Shown here one piece after another: positions 1-13,845 of a stretch of 64,000 bases of DNA. The DNA comes from Terebella lapidaria (lineage: Eukaryota; Annelida; Polychaeta; Terebellida; Terebellidae): assembly GCA_949152475.1 (NCBI GenBank), contig OX424561.1, positions 9,486,001 through 9,550,000 on the forward strand. Direction: 5' to 3'. The position numbers and the translations under genes were made by a program. Below the pieces are notes generated by a model. That model was not told the DNA's origin, made no database searches, and was given only the letters and a program-made list of their open reading frames with translations. The number at the start of each line of letters is the position of its first letter. Position 1 is the first letter of the stretch.

Positions 1-1224
1 TCACACGGAATACCATGGTTCTGTTGATGGATCCAAGGACATCTGCAGCAGTAATGGACAGAAGTTAATACGCTTCGGCTACCGTGCCATTCGCGTAGTT
101 TTCCTTGGAGGAATATCCTTAGCCTCTTTACGTCGTTTTCGTCACCAGTCAATTGTGGTTCTCTGAAAGAAAATGTCATTCATAATGACAATCGTTTATA
201 CTTGTTCTGCGTCTCCAGAATAGTCATATGTATTATATTTGGAAGCATTCATCGATTTCAAATAATCACCTTGATTTCGACAAAAAACAATCATTTGCAA
301 TGGTGTGTAACAATTATTATTACAGGTGCTTAGGCCCAATGTTATTGAAAAAAAAAACACTTGACAGTACACGTACATTTCTTTTGAATCAGACCATTCA
401 TGGTATCCCTCGGTACCAACGGTGCAACGGTCATGCAGGTTGGAACAGGTTCAATACCACATGTCAACCTAATTGGATCGCCAATCTTAAGAAGATTCTG
501 TCACTTGCAGGTACTCACATACACAGAATTTTATCAGCGGTCTTCATCTAAATCATCATCAAGCAGAATAACCTCGATATCTAACGTCCTATAACGGAAA
601 TGAGCAGAGGTCCGGGCTTCAATAAAACTGCTCCACACAACGAGCATAGTCAGCGAAATAGGAAAAAAGTAACATTACGTGGGAGAAAAACTCAATCACG
701 ATGAGATCGCCCAAATCCACCCAGCAGACGCGTTGGAGAGATCCAGCTCGTGTGGACAATTAATCTCAATAAACAGGCATGAATATGTTAAGCAGACTCT
801 GTCCTTCTGATTTTCGGAGCTCAGGTCTGTACTGGGGCAAAATATAGCTCAGCTGCTGAAACTAGCTCCGTAAAACTACTCTTCCATGGAAAACATTTCA
901 TTCAATCCATCCCGCACCTTTTTAATGCTTAATGAAATAGGAACAAGCAGCACACGATACTTGGGCCTACCCAGCCATGGAAGAAATCATGCAAATGAAC
1001 ACGATATTAGATGGTGAAACGTTTGTTCTGGTACTGTATTTGAGTTTATCATTCGTGTGATCATTACTCAAAACACCGCAGGCTGTTTGTGCACACGGAA
1101 TAAATCGTGTACACAGATTAGTGTTCGGTACACACGTATGTTGAAATATGTTTGGTGTCTCAAGTGAGGACATTCACGTCAAACCATAAAGATATGAATG
1201 TCAAGGTCATGAATTATATAAAAA
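1..1224 (+). repeat. Left array, module P then B (partial unit 1)
   Basis: 1-260 (CTGTTGATGGATCCAAGGAC, TTTCGTCACCAGTCA) matches 9830-10080 and 14770-15005. 385-600 matches 15115-15350 (ATCACCATCAAGCAG-like tail and CGATATCTAACGTCC). B module 690-860 (CCCAGCAGACG...ATTAATCTCAATAA) recurs at 7190, 13150, 15460 and 20995. 985-1200 matches 15720-15930. No gene recognised. Confidence 0.7.
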
Positions 1225-3942
1225 CTAGCCCAAGGGCTAAGAAAGATTACCGGACAATGTATATTTTAGATATTGGCCTTTTGTCCCATGACCTTGAAAA
1301 TAAGGTAGTTGATCAATTCGAGGTCATGAGAACATTCTGCCCATATCATTTCTAGCATGTCCACAATTGATTCCTAAGCTGTAAAGTCGATATTAAGTGA
1401 GATATTAGCCATTTTGTGGTTTGACCTTGAAAATGAGGTCAAAGGTCAAGTGCAAGGTCATGAGAATATTCAGCATATATCATTCCCAATATGTTCGCAA
1501 TTGACTCCTAAGCTGTAAAGTCCCTAACAAGTGAGATATCAACTTTTTTTGTTCTCTGCCCTTGAAAATGAGGTCAAGGTCAAATTCAAGGTCACCAAAA
1601 TATTCAGCATATATCATTCCATATATGTCCACTATGGATTCCTAAGCTGTAGAGTCGAAAATGAGCGAGATATTACCAATTTCGTTCTCTGACCTTGAAA
1701 ATAAGGTCAAAGGTCAAATTCAGGGTCACCAGAATATTCAACATTATATCATTTCCTATATGTTCACAATTGATTGCTAAGCTGTAAAGTCAATAATAAG
1801 CGAGATATTAGCCATTTTGTGCTCTGACCTCGAAAATGAGGTCTAAGGTTGAATCAACGTCATGACAATATTCAGCATGTATCATTTCACAATTGATTCC
1901 TAAGCTGTAAAGTCAATAATAAGCGAGATATTAGCCATTTTGTGCTCTGACCTTGTAAATGAGGTCAGAGGTCAAATTCAAGATCATGAGAATATTTCCT
2001 AGATGTGCACAATTGATTCCTAAGCTGTAAAGTCAATAATAAGCGACATATTGGTCATTTTGTACTATGATCTTGAAAATAAGGTCAAAGGTCAAATTCA
2101 AGGTCATCAAAATATTTGGCGTATATCATTTCCTATATGTCCACAATTGATTCCTAAGCTGTTAAGTCGATAATAAGCGAGATATTGGCCATTTTGTAGT
2201 ATGACCTTGAAAATTTAAGATTTTCTTATACCGAGGTCAAAGGTCAAAGGTCAAATTCAAGGCATCAGAATATTCGGCGTATATCATTGTCCACAATTGA
2301 TTCCTAAGCTGTTAAATCAATGATAAGCGAGATATTGTCCATTTTGTACTATGACCTTTAAAATAAGGTCAAAGGGCAAATTCAAGGTCATCAGAATATT
2401 CGGCATATATCATTTCCTATCTGTCCATAATTGATTCCTAAGCTGTAAAGTCGTCAAGAAGCGAGATATTAGCCATTTTGTCCTGTGACCTAGAAAATGA
2501 GGTCAAAGGTCAAATTCGAGGTCATCAGAATATTCGGCATATATCATTTCCTAGATGTCCACGATTGATTCCTAAGCTGTAAAGTCAATGATAAGCAAGA
2601 TATTAGCCATTTTGTGCTCTGACCTTGAAACTGAGGTCAGAGGTCAAATTCAAAGTCAGGACAATATTCAGCATATATCATATCCTATATGTCCACAATT
2701 GATTCCTAAGCTGTAAAATTGATAATAAGTGAGATATTAGCCATTTTGTCCTGTGACCTTGAAAATGAGGTCAAACGTCAAATTCAAGGTCATCAGAATA
2801 TTCGGCATATATCATTTCCTATATGTCCACAATTGATCCCTAAGCTGTAAAGTCGATAATGAGTGAAATGTTAGACATTTTGTCCTGTGACCTTGAAAAT
2901 GAGGTCAAAGGTGAGATTCAAGGTCATCAGAATATTCGGCATATATCATTTCCTATATGTCCACAATTGATTCCTAAGCTGTAAAGTCAATAATAAGTGA
3001 GATAATAGACATTTTGTGCTCTGACCTTGAAACCGAGGTCAGAGGTCAAATTCAAGGTCACGAGAATATTCAGCATATATCATTTCCTATATGTCCACAA
3101 TTGATTCCTAGTCTCTAATCTCAATATTAAGTGAGATATTAGGCTTAATGTGTCCCATTATAAAGCATAGGAGAATTTAACATGGGAAAGTCCCATTTGG
3201 GCCGAGTTTGGGCCCAAAATGGCCCACTTCAAGCGATTCAAGGGCAACGAAATTGATACATGTCACAGGGGTACATATGGGGAGTGTTATGCATCAATAA
3301 AAAAAAATAGTTACTGAACAGATTTTGAGAAAACGATCGTCAAAGTCCAAAATTGGCCATTTTTCGACGAAAACGGCCGTTCTGACCTTGAAACCGAGGT
3401 CAGAGGTCAAATTCAAGGTGCCGAGAATATTCAGCATATATCATTTCCTATATGTCCACAATCGATTCCTAGTCTCTAATCTCAATATTAAGTGAGATAT
3501 AAGGCATAATGTGTCCCATTATAAAGCATAGGAAAATTTAACATGGGAAAGTCCCATTTGGACCAAGTTTGGCCCAAAATGGCCCACTTCGAGCGATTCA
3601 AGCGCAACGAAACTTATACACATCACAGGAGTACATATGAGGAGTGTTGTGTATCAAAAAGAAAAAAAAGTCACCGAACAGTTTTTGAGAAAATGGCCGC
3701 CAAAGTCCAAAATCAGGCATTTTTCGTCGAAAACGGCCGCCTTTTTGAAAAAAAATGTGAAAATCGAAAAACTAAAAAAAACCTTTCCTTGAAATATTTT
3801 TAGGTATTTTTGTGCAAAATTTCAGAAAAATTTGCTCATATACTTTAAAGATAAAAATGTGAACGGACGACGGACGGACGGACGACGGACGCCGGACGCA
3901 ACGCTACGGCAATAGGTTATCGGACCAAAGGTCCGGTAACCT
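1225..3942 (+). mobile_element. GGTCA element 1: minisatellite transposon with a hairpin at each end
   Basis: The left end is a palindrome (AGCCCAAGGGCT) followed by TTACCGGAC. The right end is a long hairpin (AGGTTATCGGACC, loop AAA, GGTCCGGTAACCT) preceded by a GACGGACGACGG tract. Between them lie about 13 tandem monomers of about 133 bp, each with TCAAGGTCA, an AGGTCA direct repeat and 'ATTGATTCCTAAGCTGTAAAG', then two longer 3' modules (about 3100 and 3470) with GGGAAAGTCCCATTTGG. Both flanks are A-rich. Tandem cores, terminal palindromes and no transposase are features of non-autonomous Helitron/Helentron-associated elements such as pearl elements of bivalves; that assignment is inference. 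Confidence 0.8.
3543..3803 (+). other. Short open frame in the 3' module of GGTCA element 1
   Basis: 86 codons beginning MGKSHLDQVWPKMAHFERF. A matching frame (MGKSHLGRVWAKMAHFERF) is open for 69 codons in the reverse element at 55367-55576. It resembles no family I recognise. The same 3' module elsewhere (for example 61.5 and 50.4 kb) has lost this frame, so it may be a chance frame shared by descent. Confidence 0.25.
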
Positions 3943-6900
3943 AAAAATCAAACATAAGTGTGATATCTAGCATTGTCAATTGTCTTTGGAATTAAAAAAA
4001 CAACTTATTTACGCCATTTGTTTAGTGTCGAATATAGGCTATAGCGTAGTTCTAGATAGTCCTTTTACAGTACCTACGGAACGAGACTGTCGCATTCAGA
4101 CTTGATATGCTCATGGGGAGCATTTACAGGCTCTCGACACGCTTATCGTGAAATCAAGAGTAAATATTTAGAGGAATGAATAAAACCATACACATGCAGT
4201 CTGGTGCCGCTAGTCTAGACCACGTCAACATAGTGTGCATATATATTGTACGAGATGAATATACAAAACATCAAAACACATCGTTCAGAGAAAATAGTTC
4301 AGGACATTTACCTGGCTTCCTGTGATTATTGAATTATATATATTCGCTGGATCAGTCTTTTGGCATCGGGGATAATCCGTATAATTTCAATGACTTATTT
4401 ACATTAAAGGTATGGTCACCTGCTTGTATCACAGCTGCGATTCCATCCAATGGCTTCTGCCATGACCGAAATCCTCGAGTCCGCAATGACAGTTGCATGT
4501 TTTGGTGTCAATATTTACGATACGACGGTACATTTAATAGAAGTGAGGACTAGACGGATGTTATATATGATGTGCTTGACTTTCATTCACATTCCCCAGT
4601 CTTTGGCCATGCGTCTGTGCATCAACCTGCTCCTATTAAGTTAGACAAAATAAACCACATTGTGGAAACGTTTTCATGTATATATCAATATATATTCAGG
4701 AAAAAACTGATATATTCATGACAAAACTGATATCATAGATATTTCAAATATATTCGTTCCTTGTTTCACAAAAATGAATTTATCATGAATATGAATCAAT
4801 TATAAAATGAGCATGTATTTATTACTGGTATATGCATTAATTTAATAACCAGGCTGAATATATGAAGCACTAAGCTTTTAATATGTTCATCACTTGGGGT
4901 TAAGGGTTTTACTGGGATAGAAACATATAATTTTAGGGGTATGCCATTTAAGGTAACATAGTGGCAGAAATCATTATTTAAGTCATATTAACATGACGTG
5001 ATATTTACAACTAAAGTATGCGCATAATACTCCAGAGCCCCAGCTTTCTTTGAAATCAAGTGAGCTACAGAGATACATGTCCTATATGTAATGAAAGCGC
5101 AAATATTTGGTTTAGTTTCGCCCATAACATCGTCCCAAAACAGTCCCTTTATGGTACCTTTGGCTCCAGACTGTCGCCTTCAGGTTTGACATGTCGTCGA
5201 GAAGCATTTCCAGGCTCTCTGCTCGACCATCGTCCATCTACAGCAACAACATCACATTGAGAAACTAAGGAACACCATAACATACAATGGAAAGTCAACA
5301 TTAAACTACTCCATCGTATGTGCACATATCGTGTACACGAGGAATATATGAAACACTATAAATGAGAGAGTCAGAGAATAAACAACCTGTGCATATTGTG
5401 CTGGACATAGTGTGGACCCGTCCGTGGGAGAGCGGTATCGCACATGTTATGCAAAATGTCAATTAAATTCCAATTAGTCACTTTAAATTATCTGCGATTA
5501 AATCACTTTTAACTACCGGTACTGACATGATGGAATGCCTAGAGTCCGCATTGACAGTGGCGTGTTTTTGTATTCCGTTGTGTTTTATATTCACGACACG
5601 GCCATTAGTGATCTGTTTCGTGACCGAATATATCATGCAAACGATAAATGGCTAAACGAGTGCTACCAACTGATGTTTGACCTTCACTTTCCTCATTATT
5701 CGGTCATGTGTTTGTGCAAGTTAGAAGATAAGTCTTATCCCAATAATTGTGGTCATTTATGTTCAAGGATGCAATGATAAATATGTGATCTCATTGTTTG
5801 GTCTAAATGAACTACTGACGAGAATTCGTAACTGGCAATATCAAAATCGTCCTGGCCCATCCGTTCACTCTTCTTCACAGAATGTCTTGTCGTTATTGTA
5901 AAGCACTGAGGAACTATATACTAGTACATATTTGTTTATATTGGTGTATCTACCAATGTTGAAGCGAACATGCACAAATATTACTTCGAGTATTTGGTAC
6001 GTTACTATCTCAAACTGAAGATACTTTCACGAGTTCGTTGGCTGTTTGGACAATTTTGACATTTGCCTTTTTGACAGTTCCATTATCCATGCTGCCTACA
6101 GAGATGCCCCGAAACCATTTTTCATATCCTGCAAGGTGACAAGTCCAATTCGGGTTGCATATTCGCATTGTATTCTTAGAAAGATAAAGATGGAAACACC
6201 TACATAAAATGTGAATCCGTATGGTGTATGTACCATTTTAATCAGGCAAGGATATCCTAGATGAGGAAGGTAAATTCTTCCCGTACAATTGCGCCGAAAT
6301 TGAGGTCACATCAGCCAAGTGTATGATTTCCTCGCGCATTGAAAATGTCTGACAGTAACACAATGTGTCATAGACAAAACATCATCCGTGTGACTTCAGA
6401 AAGTCTCCGGTCACGTTTATCAAACTTAAAATCGATATTACCAAAAGTCTCATTGCACCATGAAGGCATTTATATGAACTGTATTTTTTGACTGGTGCAT
6501 ACGAACAATTGTTTATAAGTAAAATTTCTTCAGAGCAGAATTAGTGATTCACTTAATCGCGCAAAAATTTATTGGTCTATGGACTTCTATCCATAATTTA
6601 GTTGGTGAAATGGTAGTATTATGACAGTTGACATCATGTTTCTTTCAGTGCTGATTTATACTCGTAGATGGTCATGAACTGTCACGTGCACGGTCAAAAA
6701 CGATACTAAGGTTACCTCTAAAGCCTGCTCGAGTATCAGTTATCTAGAAGTGCCCTAGTATTTAAATACCAGTAAGAAGTTGCCTCACTGACTGCATTGA
6801 TACAGGCGTATATATATATATAGGCGTAAATATATATATATATATACTGACTAGACACCAACAAATACTGGTATTGTGTAAGCAAATTTTTTTTTCTCCA

Positions 6901-7886
6901 ATTGATTTAGCCGTTTGGTTGATAGACACGTCCAGGTCATAAACCGTTTGAGATATACAGATAAAGAGATATACAGTGGACAGCAGTCAGATTTGATCAG
7001 TGTCATAGTTTTGTGATGTTTCTGTCACCGACAGGTCTTTAACTATGGATGATTTGATACTCTAGATATCCAGCATCTCAGACTGTGTACTGATGGAAAA
7101 TTGCTCTACGCATGTGCCATGAGACACTGCTGGACATTACGGGGAGGGGGAGGGGGGGGGGTTGGATGAGGATAGAAAACAAATATATGATAGGATCTCT
7201 CATCCCATCCAGCAGACGAGCGGAACAGACCCAAAGGTAGTGGGCCATTAATCCCAGTAACTAAGCAGATCACATTAGGGAGACAGTGTCCTCTATTTCT
7301 AGGTTAAACTTCTGTACCCGGACAAAACATAAGTAAGTCATTTTCTAATTGGAAATAATGAAGCATCTCAAATCTCACAGCTTAATATATATTTCAAGTA
7401 AGAACGTACACTCAGGAGTGGATATGAGTATTTAGCGCCATATATAGAACCATATATTTTTTCATAATATAACTGTTATAATTACATGTGAATATCACCA
7501 TTATTTGTGTAACAAGGGTGAGGACTGAGCCCTCGGTAAGCAAAACGAGACGAGCGTAAAATTATTCATTCAAACTTGAACCAGAAACCCTGTGATGATA
7601 TAGATATCTTCATTACCACATTGTCTTAAATAAGAATCACTGATAATACCAATATACATGATATCTCGACGTAGTTTTGTAACTGCAGACTCGTTCAAAT
7701 AACATGTTTGAAGCATACTTCACCAACATTTATCCAATGCATTCACACATGAAAGCACATCTTACTTCACACATTTCTGCAAATACCAAATATCGCAGTG
7801 TGTCTGTGCTTACTCTAGTTGGTTGAGGTTTCTGCTCATTGGATGGTTTGTGTCATAGGTAAATGTAAAGAAGCTGATAATAAAAA
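3943..7886 (+). repeat. Left array, modules Q, C and D (unit 1)
   Basis: Q at 4025-4640 and 5055-5760 (CAGTCCCTTTATGGTACC, GAAGCATTTCCAGGCTCTC, then GTCCGCA-TGACAGT and a CCTCACTTTCC-like end). C at 5790-6470 matches 11830-12450. D at 6600-7870 matches 12450-13840 (ATGATATCTCGACGTAGTTT). Includes TA microsatellites (6800-6850) and a G tract near 7150. Small open frames are not conserved between copies. Confidence 0.7.
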
Positions 7887-9030
7887 TTAGCCCAAGGTCT
7901 AAAATAGATTACCGGACAATTTTGGTTTTAAGCATTGTAGGTGATATATGATTTTGAGATTTACCAGTCAAGGTCATCTTTGTGAATTTCGAGGTCTCCA
8001 TTAGGAATGCTGCATATGACTATATGTTCATAATACAAACATATTTTACAACAAGCATTTCGTCTGTTGAGGCCAATTTACACTGGTCAGGTCAGGCAAG
8101 ATTTTGCGATTTGGACTCCAAGGCCATTTAAGGTCAAGGTCACCAAAACATGTCCCATATATACATGACTTTCTATAGGCTTATACACAATCCTAACATG
8201 TATGCGCAAGTGTTTAAGCCTCAGAGGCCAGTTTACAGATTTCACGTCAGACATGTGGACACTCAAGGTCATCCTTGGTCAAGTTCAACGTCATCATTAG
8301 TTGTTCCATATACGACTTCATATATGTTCATCATGCAAACTTAAGCTCTATCTACATGCATTTCATCTGTAAAGGCAAATTTGTAGAGGCATCTGTAGAG
8401 GCAAATTTGGCATTCTTTGACCCCAAAAGGTCATCAGAGGTCAAATTCAAGGTCACCTCACAAATCGCCATATATGACTTCCTATTTGAAAGTGTCAATG
8501 TCTAAGCTCTATCTTCAAGCGTTCTATGAGTACAGTCCTGGCAGTTCCCATTATGAAGGAAGAAAGTCCGACATTTTTTTTCAAAGGGTGAATTTGTTTT
8601 TGCCTAGAAATGGCCCAAAATGGATAGTAATGCGATTTGGGGCAAAACATTATTTTTCACAGACTCATTAAAAATTCGAAATGGCTGCCACACGTAGACT
8701 GGCAATTCAAGGGCGACAAATTTTATACACATTATAGAGGTATGTGAGGGGAGTATTGTGCATCAATTAGAAAAAAAAGTTACTGAACAGTCTTTGAGAA
8801 AATGGTCGTTAAAGTAAATAAAATGACATTTTTCGTCGAAAACGGCCGTCGTTTTGAAAAAAAATGCAAAAATAAAAAAACTAAAAATTACCTCCCTCTG
8901 GAAATATCTTTAGGCATTTTTGTGCCAAATTTCAGAAAGATTCGACCATAAACTTTAAAGATAAAATTGTAAACAGACGACGGACGCAACGCCATGCCAA
9001 TAGGTGATCGGACCTAAGGTCCGGTAACCT
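7887..9030 (+). mobile_element. GGTCA element 2, beta-type monomers
   Basis: Left end TTAGCCCAAGGTCTAA then TTACCGGACAAT. Right end hairpin GGTGATCGGACC/AAGGTCCGGTAACCT. The internal units are a second monomer class: AGGTCA plus 'ATATATGACTTCCTAT' and 'CAATTTACA' phrases. The 3' module is like other copies (AAAATGGTCGTTAAAG, ACGACGGACGC). Sits between array modules at 7870 and 9040. Confidence 0.75.
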
Positions 9031-12000
9031 TAAAATAAGAGGCACAGTCAAACGGGCTGGCAACAGGTCTCATGCACCGAGATACCATCGATCACGAAAA
9101 CGCAAAACGATATAGTACTATATCTTTTGTATGACTTACAATAAGTGGATGGGTGCCAAGAACAGCAAAATAGATGGATTGATCAGAGACTTCATTTGAA
9201 AGGTTTGAAACGTGTGAGAAATATGGCGCCTTGCCAACAAAGTAAAAACGAAAACAACATATCCCAAAGCGAGATTCCGTCCAGATTGTGGATTTTGTTC
9301 TTCCCTAAAATAGCCCGATAATAGAAAGCTGCGTTTAGTAACGCTTATTAACGCCTAGTTTCTTGTTCTCCCAAAGTTAAAACGATGTAATTTTGCTATT
9401 TGTTTGTCGTGGAGTGCAGGTATCCAGTAGTTGTAGATATGTGAATGTCATGCATTTCTGACGTGATCACAGAGAATACGCCCTAAAATAGAATTTCCTG
9501 TTTTAAAATGAGAACATATACTTTTCTTGAGTATGTGGGAAATGGAAAGTGTGGCTGGAAGTGATCGGCACCAGGCGGCTGCGCGGATTCTCCACCAGCT
9601 AATACAAGGGTCGGGACGTGTAATATAGAAAGGGCAAGTGGCGGTATTAGGCCTATGCCTGGCCTGACTGCACGTACTCAAGGAAAATCTCTCTCATTCA
9701 CTCTCATTTCGCTCAGGACGGTCAGGACGGCAGGGAGCCGATCAGGGGCGTCGAATGCAAATAATTCGCCTGCCAAAATTAGTCTTCCAATATATTTCAA
9801 TGAATACTGCTGTGATGTGTGACAGAACCACACGAAACGCCATCGTCCTGTTGATGGATCCAAGGACACATGCAACCGTAATGGTCAAAACTTAATGCTA
9901 GTATGGCTCAGATACTGTTTCATGCACGTGACTTTCCGCGAAAATATCCTTTCCTAGAGCCATTGCTTTCGTCACCAGTCACTCATGGACCACTGACAAA
10001 GGTCGTTTATGCATGACAAATCTTCCTGCTTGTTCTGTGTCTCTAAATAATTTCTGTAGTATTATTCGAAACCGTTCATAAAATTTAAAGAATTTCACAA
10101 ACATGAATAACATGCCGTATGCACCAATCATTGTTATATGGGCCTATTTTTAAAGTTTGGTTGAAAATAAGAATATGAAAGGAAAACTGCTGATAGTTGA
10201 TGAATGTACATTTCACATATATTTCAATTATATTCATTCCTTGTTTCACAAAAATGTCTTTATCATGAATGTGAATCAGTTATAAAATGGACATGTATTT
10301 GTTACTAGTGTATCAAACATTGTTCAAACAAGCATGTACAATTATTACTTCAAGTATTTGACACCCATTTTGAGTGGATCATTAATTTGAATAACCAGGC
10401 TGAATATATGAAGCACAAAGCTGACAATGTGCTTATCACTTTTTTGGGGTTAATTATTTTTACTAACTACAAACATATCATTTTTGGGGTATGTCAATAA
10501 ATGTAATGGCATGGAGTCAATATTTAATCCAGATTAGGTCGGAGCAAGCACGCTCACATATAAGTCCTACTTTCAGTATTTGACACCCATCTCGAGTGAA
10601 ACATTATTCGGAGCAAACATTTCGAAAAAATTAGCCACTGATAAGACAATATTTTCGATCAATTTCCTGGGCTCAAGTTTATTATTGGGATAAAAGCATC
10701 ATATCAAAATGAAGTGATATTCACAACCAAAACATATGCATTACACAAAACAGTCGCAGTTGTTTTAATATAAAATAAACTCGAGAGATACATGTCCCAC
10801 TCTAATGAAAACGCAAATATTTGGTTTAGTTTCGCCCATAGCATCGTCCCAAAACAGTCCCTTTATGGTACCTTTGGCTCCAGACTGTCGCATTCAGACT
10901 TGACATATCGTTGAGAAGCATTTCCAGGCTCTCTGTTCGGCCATCGTCCTTCTACAGTGTCAATGTCACATTGAGAAACAGTAATACCATAAACATACAG
11001 AGGAAAGTCGTTAAAGCTACCCCATCATACATGCATGATATCTTGTGCACCAGAAATATACAAAACACCATACGTGATCATACGTGATCGGTGATTTGAC
11101 AAGCATGTGTAATAATTTATGAATAACTGAACAATTACAGAATAATTGTATATATGCACAAGATATATGAAACATGAGATGATATCTTTAACTCCCGTGT
11201 AAAGATTATTCAAATACAATGTCCAGACGTTTTTGAAAATGACGGTGATAATCGTCACCGTGTCAAAATTAGGGTAAATATTGACAGAAAAAAACCTTAG
11301 TTCTGGAGAATATCAACCGCTACTAATATTTGTGAAGTACATAAATGGGTAGTAGTATCTCGGACATCGTATCATCACCCTCAGTTACTAAGCATTACAA
11401 GCATTATATTGCAGAAATTGAATTTTTCTTTCTGCTAGTCGATCTTCTATCAAAAAATTCTGAGCTCAAGTCGGTGACAAAAACATGACCTGACCCCTAG
11501 ACAAAATAACTAGGCCAGTCACCGACTCAAGATATGTTGCAGGGTGTGAGCTGCAATGCACATCGACTGGTACTGCCTACGGAATGCCTAGATTACACAA
11601 GGCAGTTGCGTGTTTCTTAGACAGCGTTATGCTGAGACTTGATATTCATGACACGAACATAAGTGATCTGTTTCTTGACCGAATATATCCTAGAAGCGAA
11701 ATGGATAAACGAGTGCTACCAACTGATGTTTGACCTTCCTGTTCCTCAATCTTTGCAATTGGCCATGCGTTTGTGCAAGTTATATAAGATAAATCGTTTC
11801 ACAAGCATTGTGGTCATTTCTGGATAAGGATTCAATTATAATGTGATCATCATGTTTCATTGTTTGGTTCTAATAGAAATGCTGATGAGAATCGATAAAT
11901 GGCAATGTCAATATATCATTCCGACTCATCCATTCACTATTCTCCACAGATGTCTTGTCGTTATTGTAAAGCACTCACAAAATATGCACATATTTGTCAT

Positions 12001-13845
12001 TGGTGTGCACAACAATGTTGAAGCGACCATGCACAAATATTCCTTCAAGTATTTGGTACGTTACTACCTCAAAATGGAGATACTTTCACGAGTTCGGTGG
12101 CTGTTTGGATAATTTTGACATTTGACTTTTTGACAGTTCCATTATCCATGCTGCCTGCAAAGATTCCCCCTAACCATTTCTCGTATCTTTCAAATTGACA
12201 AGCCCAATTCGGGTTGCCTATTCACATTGTATTCTTAGAAAGATAAAGAAGGATACACCTACATAAACTGTGAATTCTTATGGTGTATGTACCATTTTAA
12301 TCAAGCAAGGAGATCCTAGATAAGGAATGTAAATCCTTCCCGTACAATTGCGCCGAAATTGAGGTCACATAAGCCAAGTGTATGATTTCCTTGCGCATTG
12401 AGAATGTCTGACAGGAACACAATGTGTCATAGATATAACATCATCCAATAATTTTGTTGGGGAAATGGCAGTAATATGACAGTTTACATCAATTTTTGTT
12501 TTCCAATACTGATATATACTCGAAGATGGTCATGAAATGTCACGCGCACGGTCAAACACAATGCGAAGGTTATCTCTGAAGCCTGCTCGAGTATCCATTA
12601 TCTAGAAGTGCCCCTTTTCCTGTCAGGAGTTCCAGTATTCAAATACCAGAAAGAAGTTGCCTCACTGATTGCATCGACCACTTAAACGCCACAGGTGTAT
12701 GTTCCGAAATATGTAGATATGTATAGATATGTATCTCTCAATATATATTGAGAGATACATATATATATCATAATATATATATATCTCAATACTGACGAGA
12801 CACTAAGAAATACTACGTAAGTACAATGGTTCTTTCCATGTTTTTGCATGCTGGGATTTAACGGTTTGGTTGATAAATATGTCCATGCTATAAATCACTT
12901 GTTGAAGAGATAAACAGTGGACAGCAGTCAGATTTGATTCGAGTCATAATGTAGTGATGTTTTTGTTACTGGCAGGTCTTGAACTATGGATGATTTGATC
13001 GTCGATCTGCATGAAATCGTCATCGCGTACGATACTTCAGATATCCAGCATGTCATAATTTTCAGACAGTGGAAGAAAATTCCCCTAAACATGTGCCATG
13101 ATGAAATACTGGACATTATAGGGGGGGGGGGGGCTAGAGGGAGGGGAAAAGTTATATGATAGGATGTCCCAGTCCACCCAGCAGACGGAGGGAACAAACC
13201 CAACTGCGGTGGACCATTAATCCCAGTAACCAAGCAGATCATATTAGTATCTCTTAACCCTATTTCTGGGTTAAGCTTCTGTACTGTGACAAAACATAAA
13301 TCAGTCATTCATTTTAACCAGTTGGAAATAATGAAGCATCTCAAATCTCACAGCATATTATTTATTTCAAGTAAGAGCGTACACTCAGGAGTGGATATGA
13401 GTATTTAGCGCCATATAAAGAAACATATATTATAATAATAATAATAATAATAATAATGTTATCATTAAATATCACCATTATTTGTCTAACAAGGGTGAGG
13501 ACTGACCCCTCAGTAACCAACAGAGACGAGAGTAGAATTATTCATTCAAACTTTAACCAGAAACCCTGTGATGATATTTGTTTCTTCATTACCACGTTGT
13601 CTTAAATAATAATCACTGATAATACCTATATACATGATATCTCGACGTAGTTTTGTAAATACAGACTCGTTCAAATAACATGTTTGAAGCATACTTCACC
13701 AACATTCATCCAATGCACATGACACATGAAAGCACTTCTTATTTCACACATTTCTGCAAATACCAAACCACGCAGTGCATCTGTGCTTACCCTAATTGGT
13801 GGAGCTTTTGGATCACTGGATGGTGCAAAGTAGTTGATAATCAAC
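9031..13845 (+). repeat. Left array, unit 2 (P-Q-C-D)
   Basis: P 9040-10140 matches 13850-15080. 10180-10560 matches 4730-4980 (TCCTTGTTTCACAAAAATG). Q 10780-11820, C 11830-12450, D 12450-13845, with a TAA microsatellite at about 13430-13456 and a G tract at about 13120. No gene recognised. Confidence 0.7.

Noticed and set aside
1300-3100. CRISPR-like regular array
   Set aside because: The whole 133-bp unit repeats, with no unique spacers; it is a minisatellite inside a transposable element in animal DNA.
5535-5777. Frame with IHDTAISDLFRDRIYHANDK as a conserved protein in module Q
   Set aside because: The other Q copies (4.5, 11.6, 16.2, 20.5 and 22.0 kb) carry stops or shifts in this frame, so I cannot show it ever coded.
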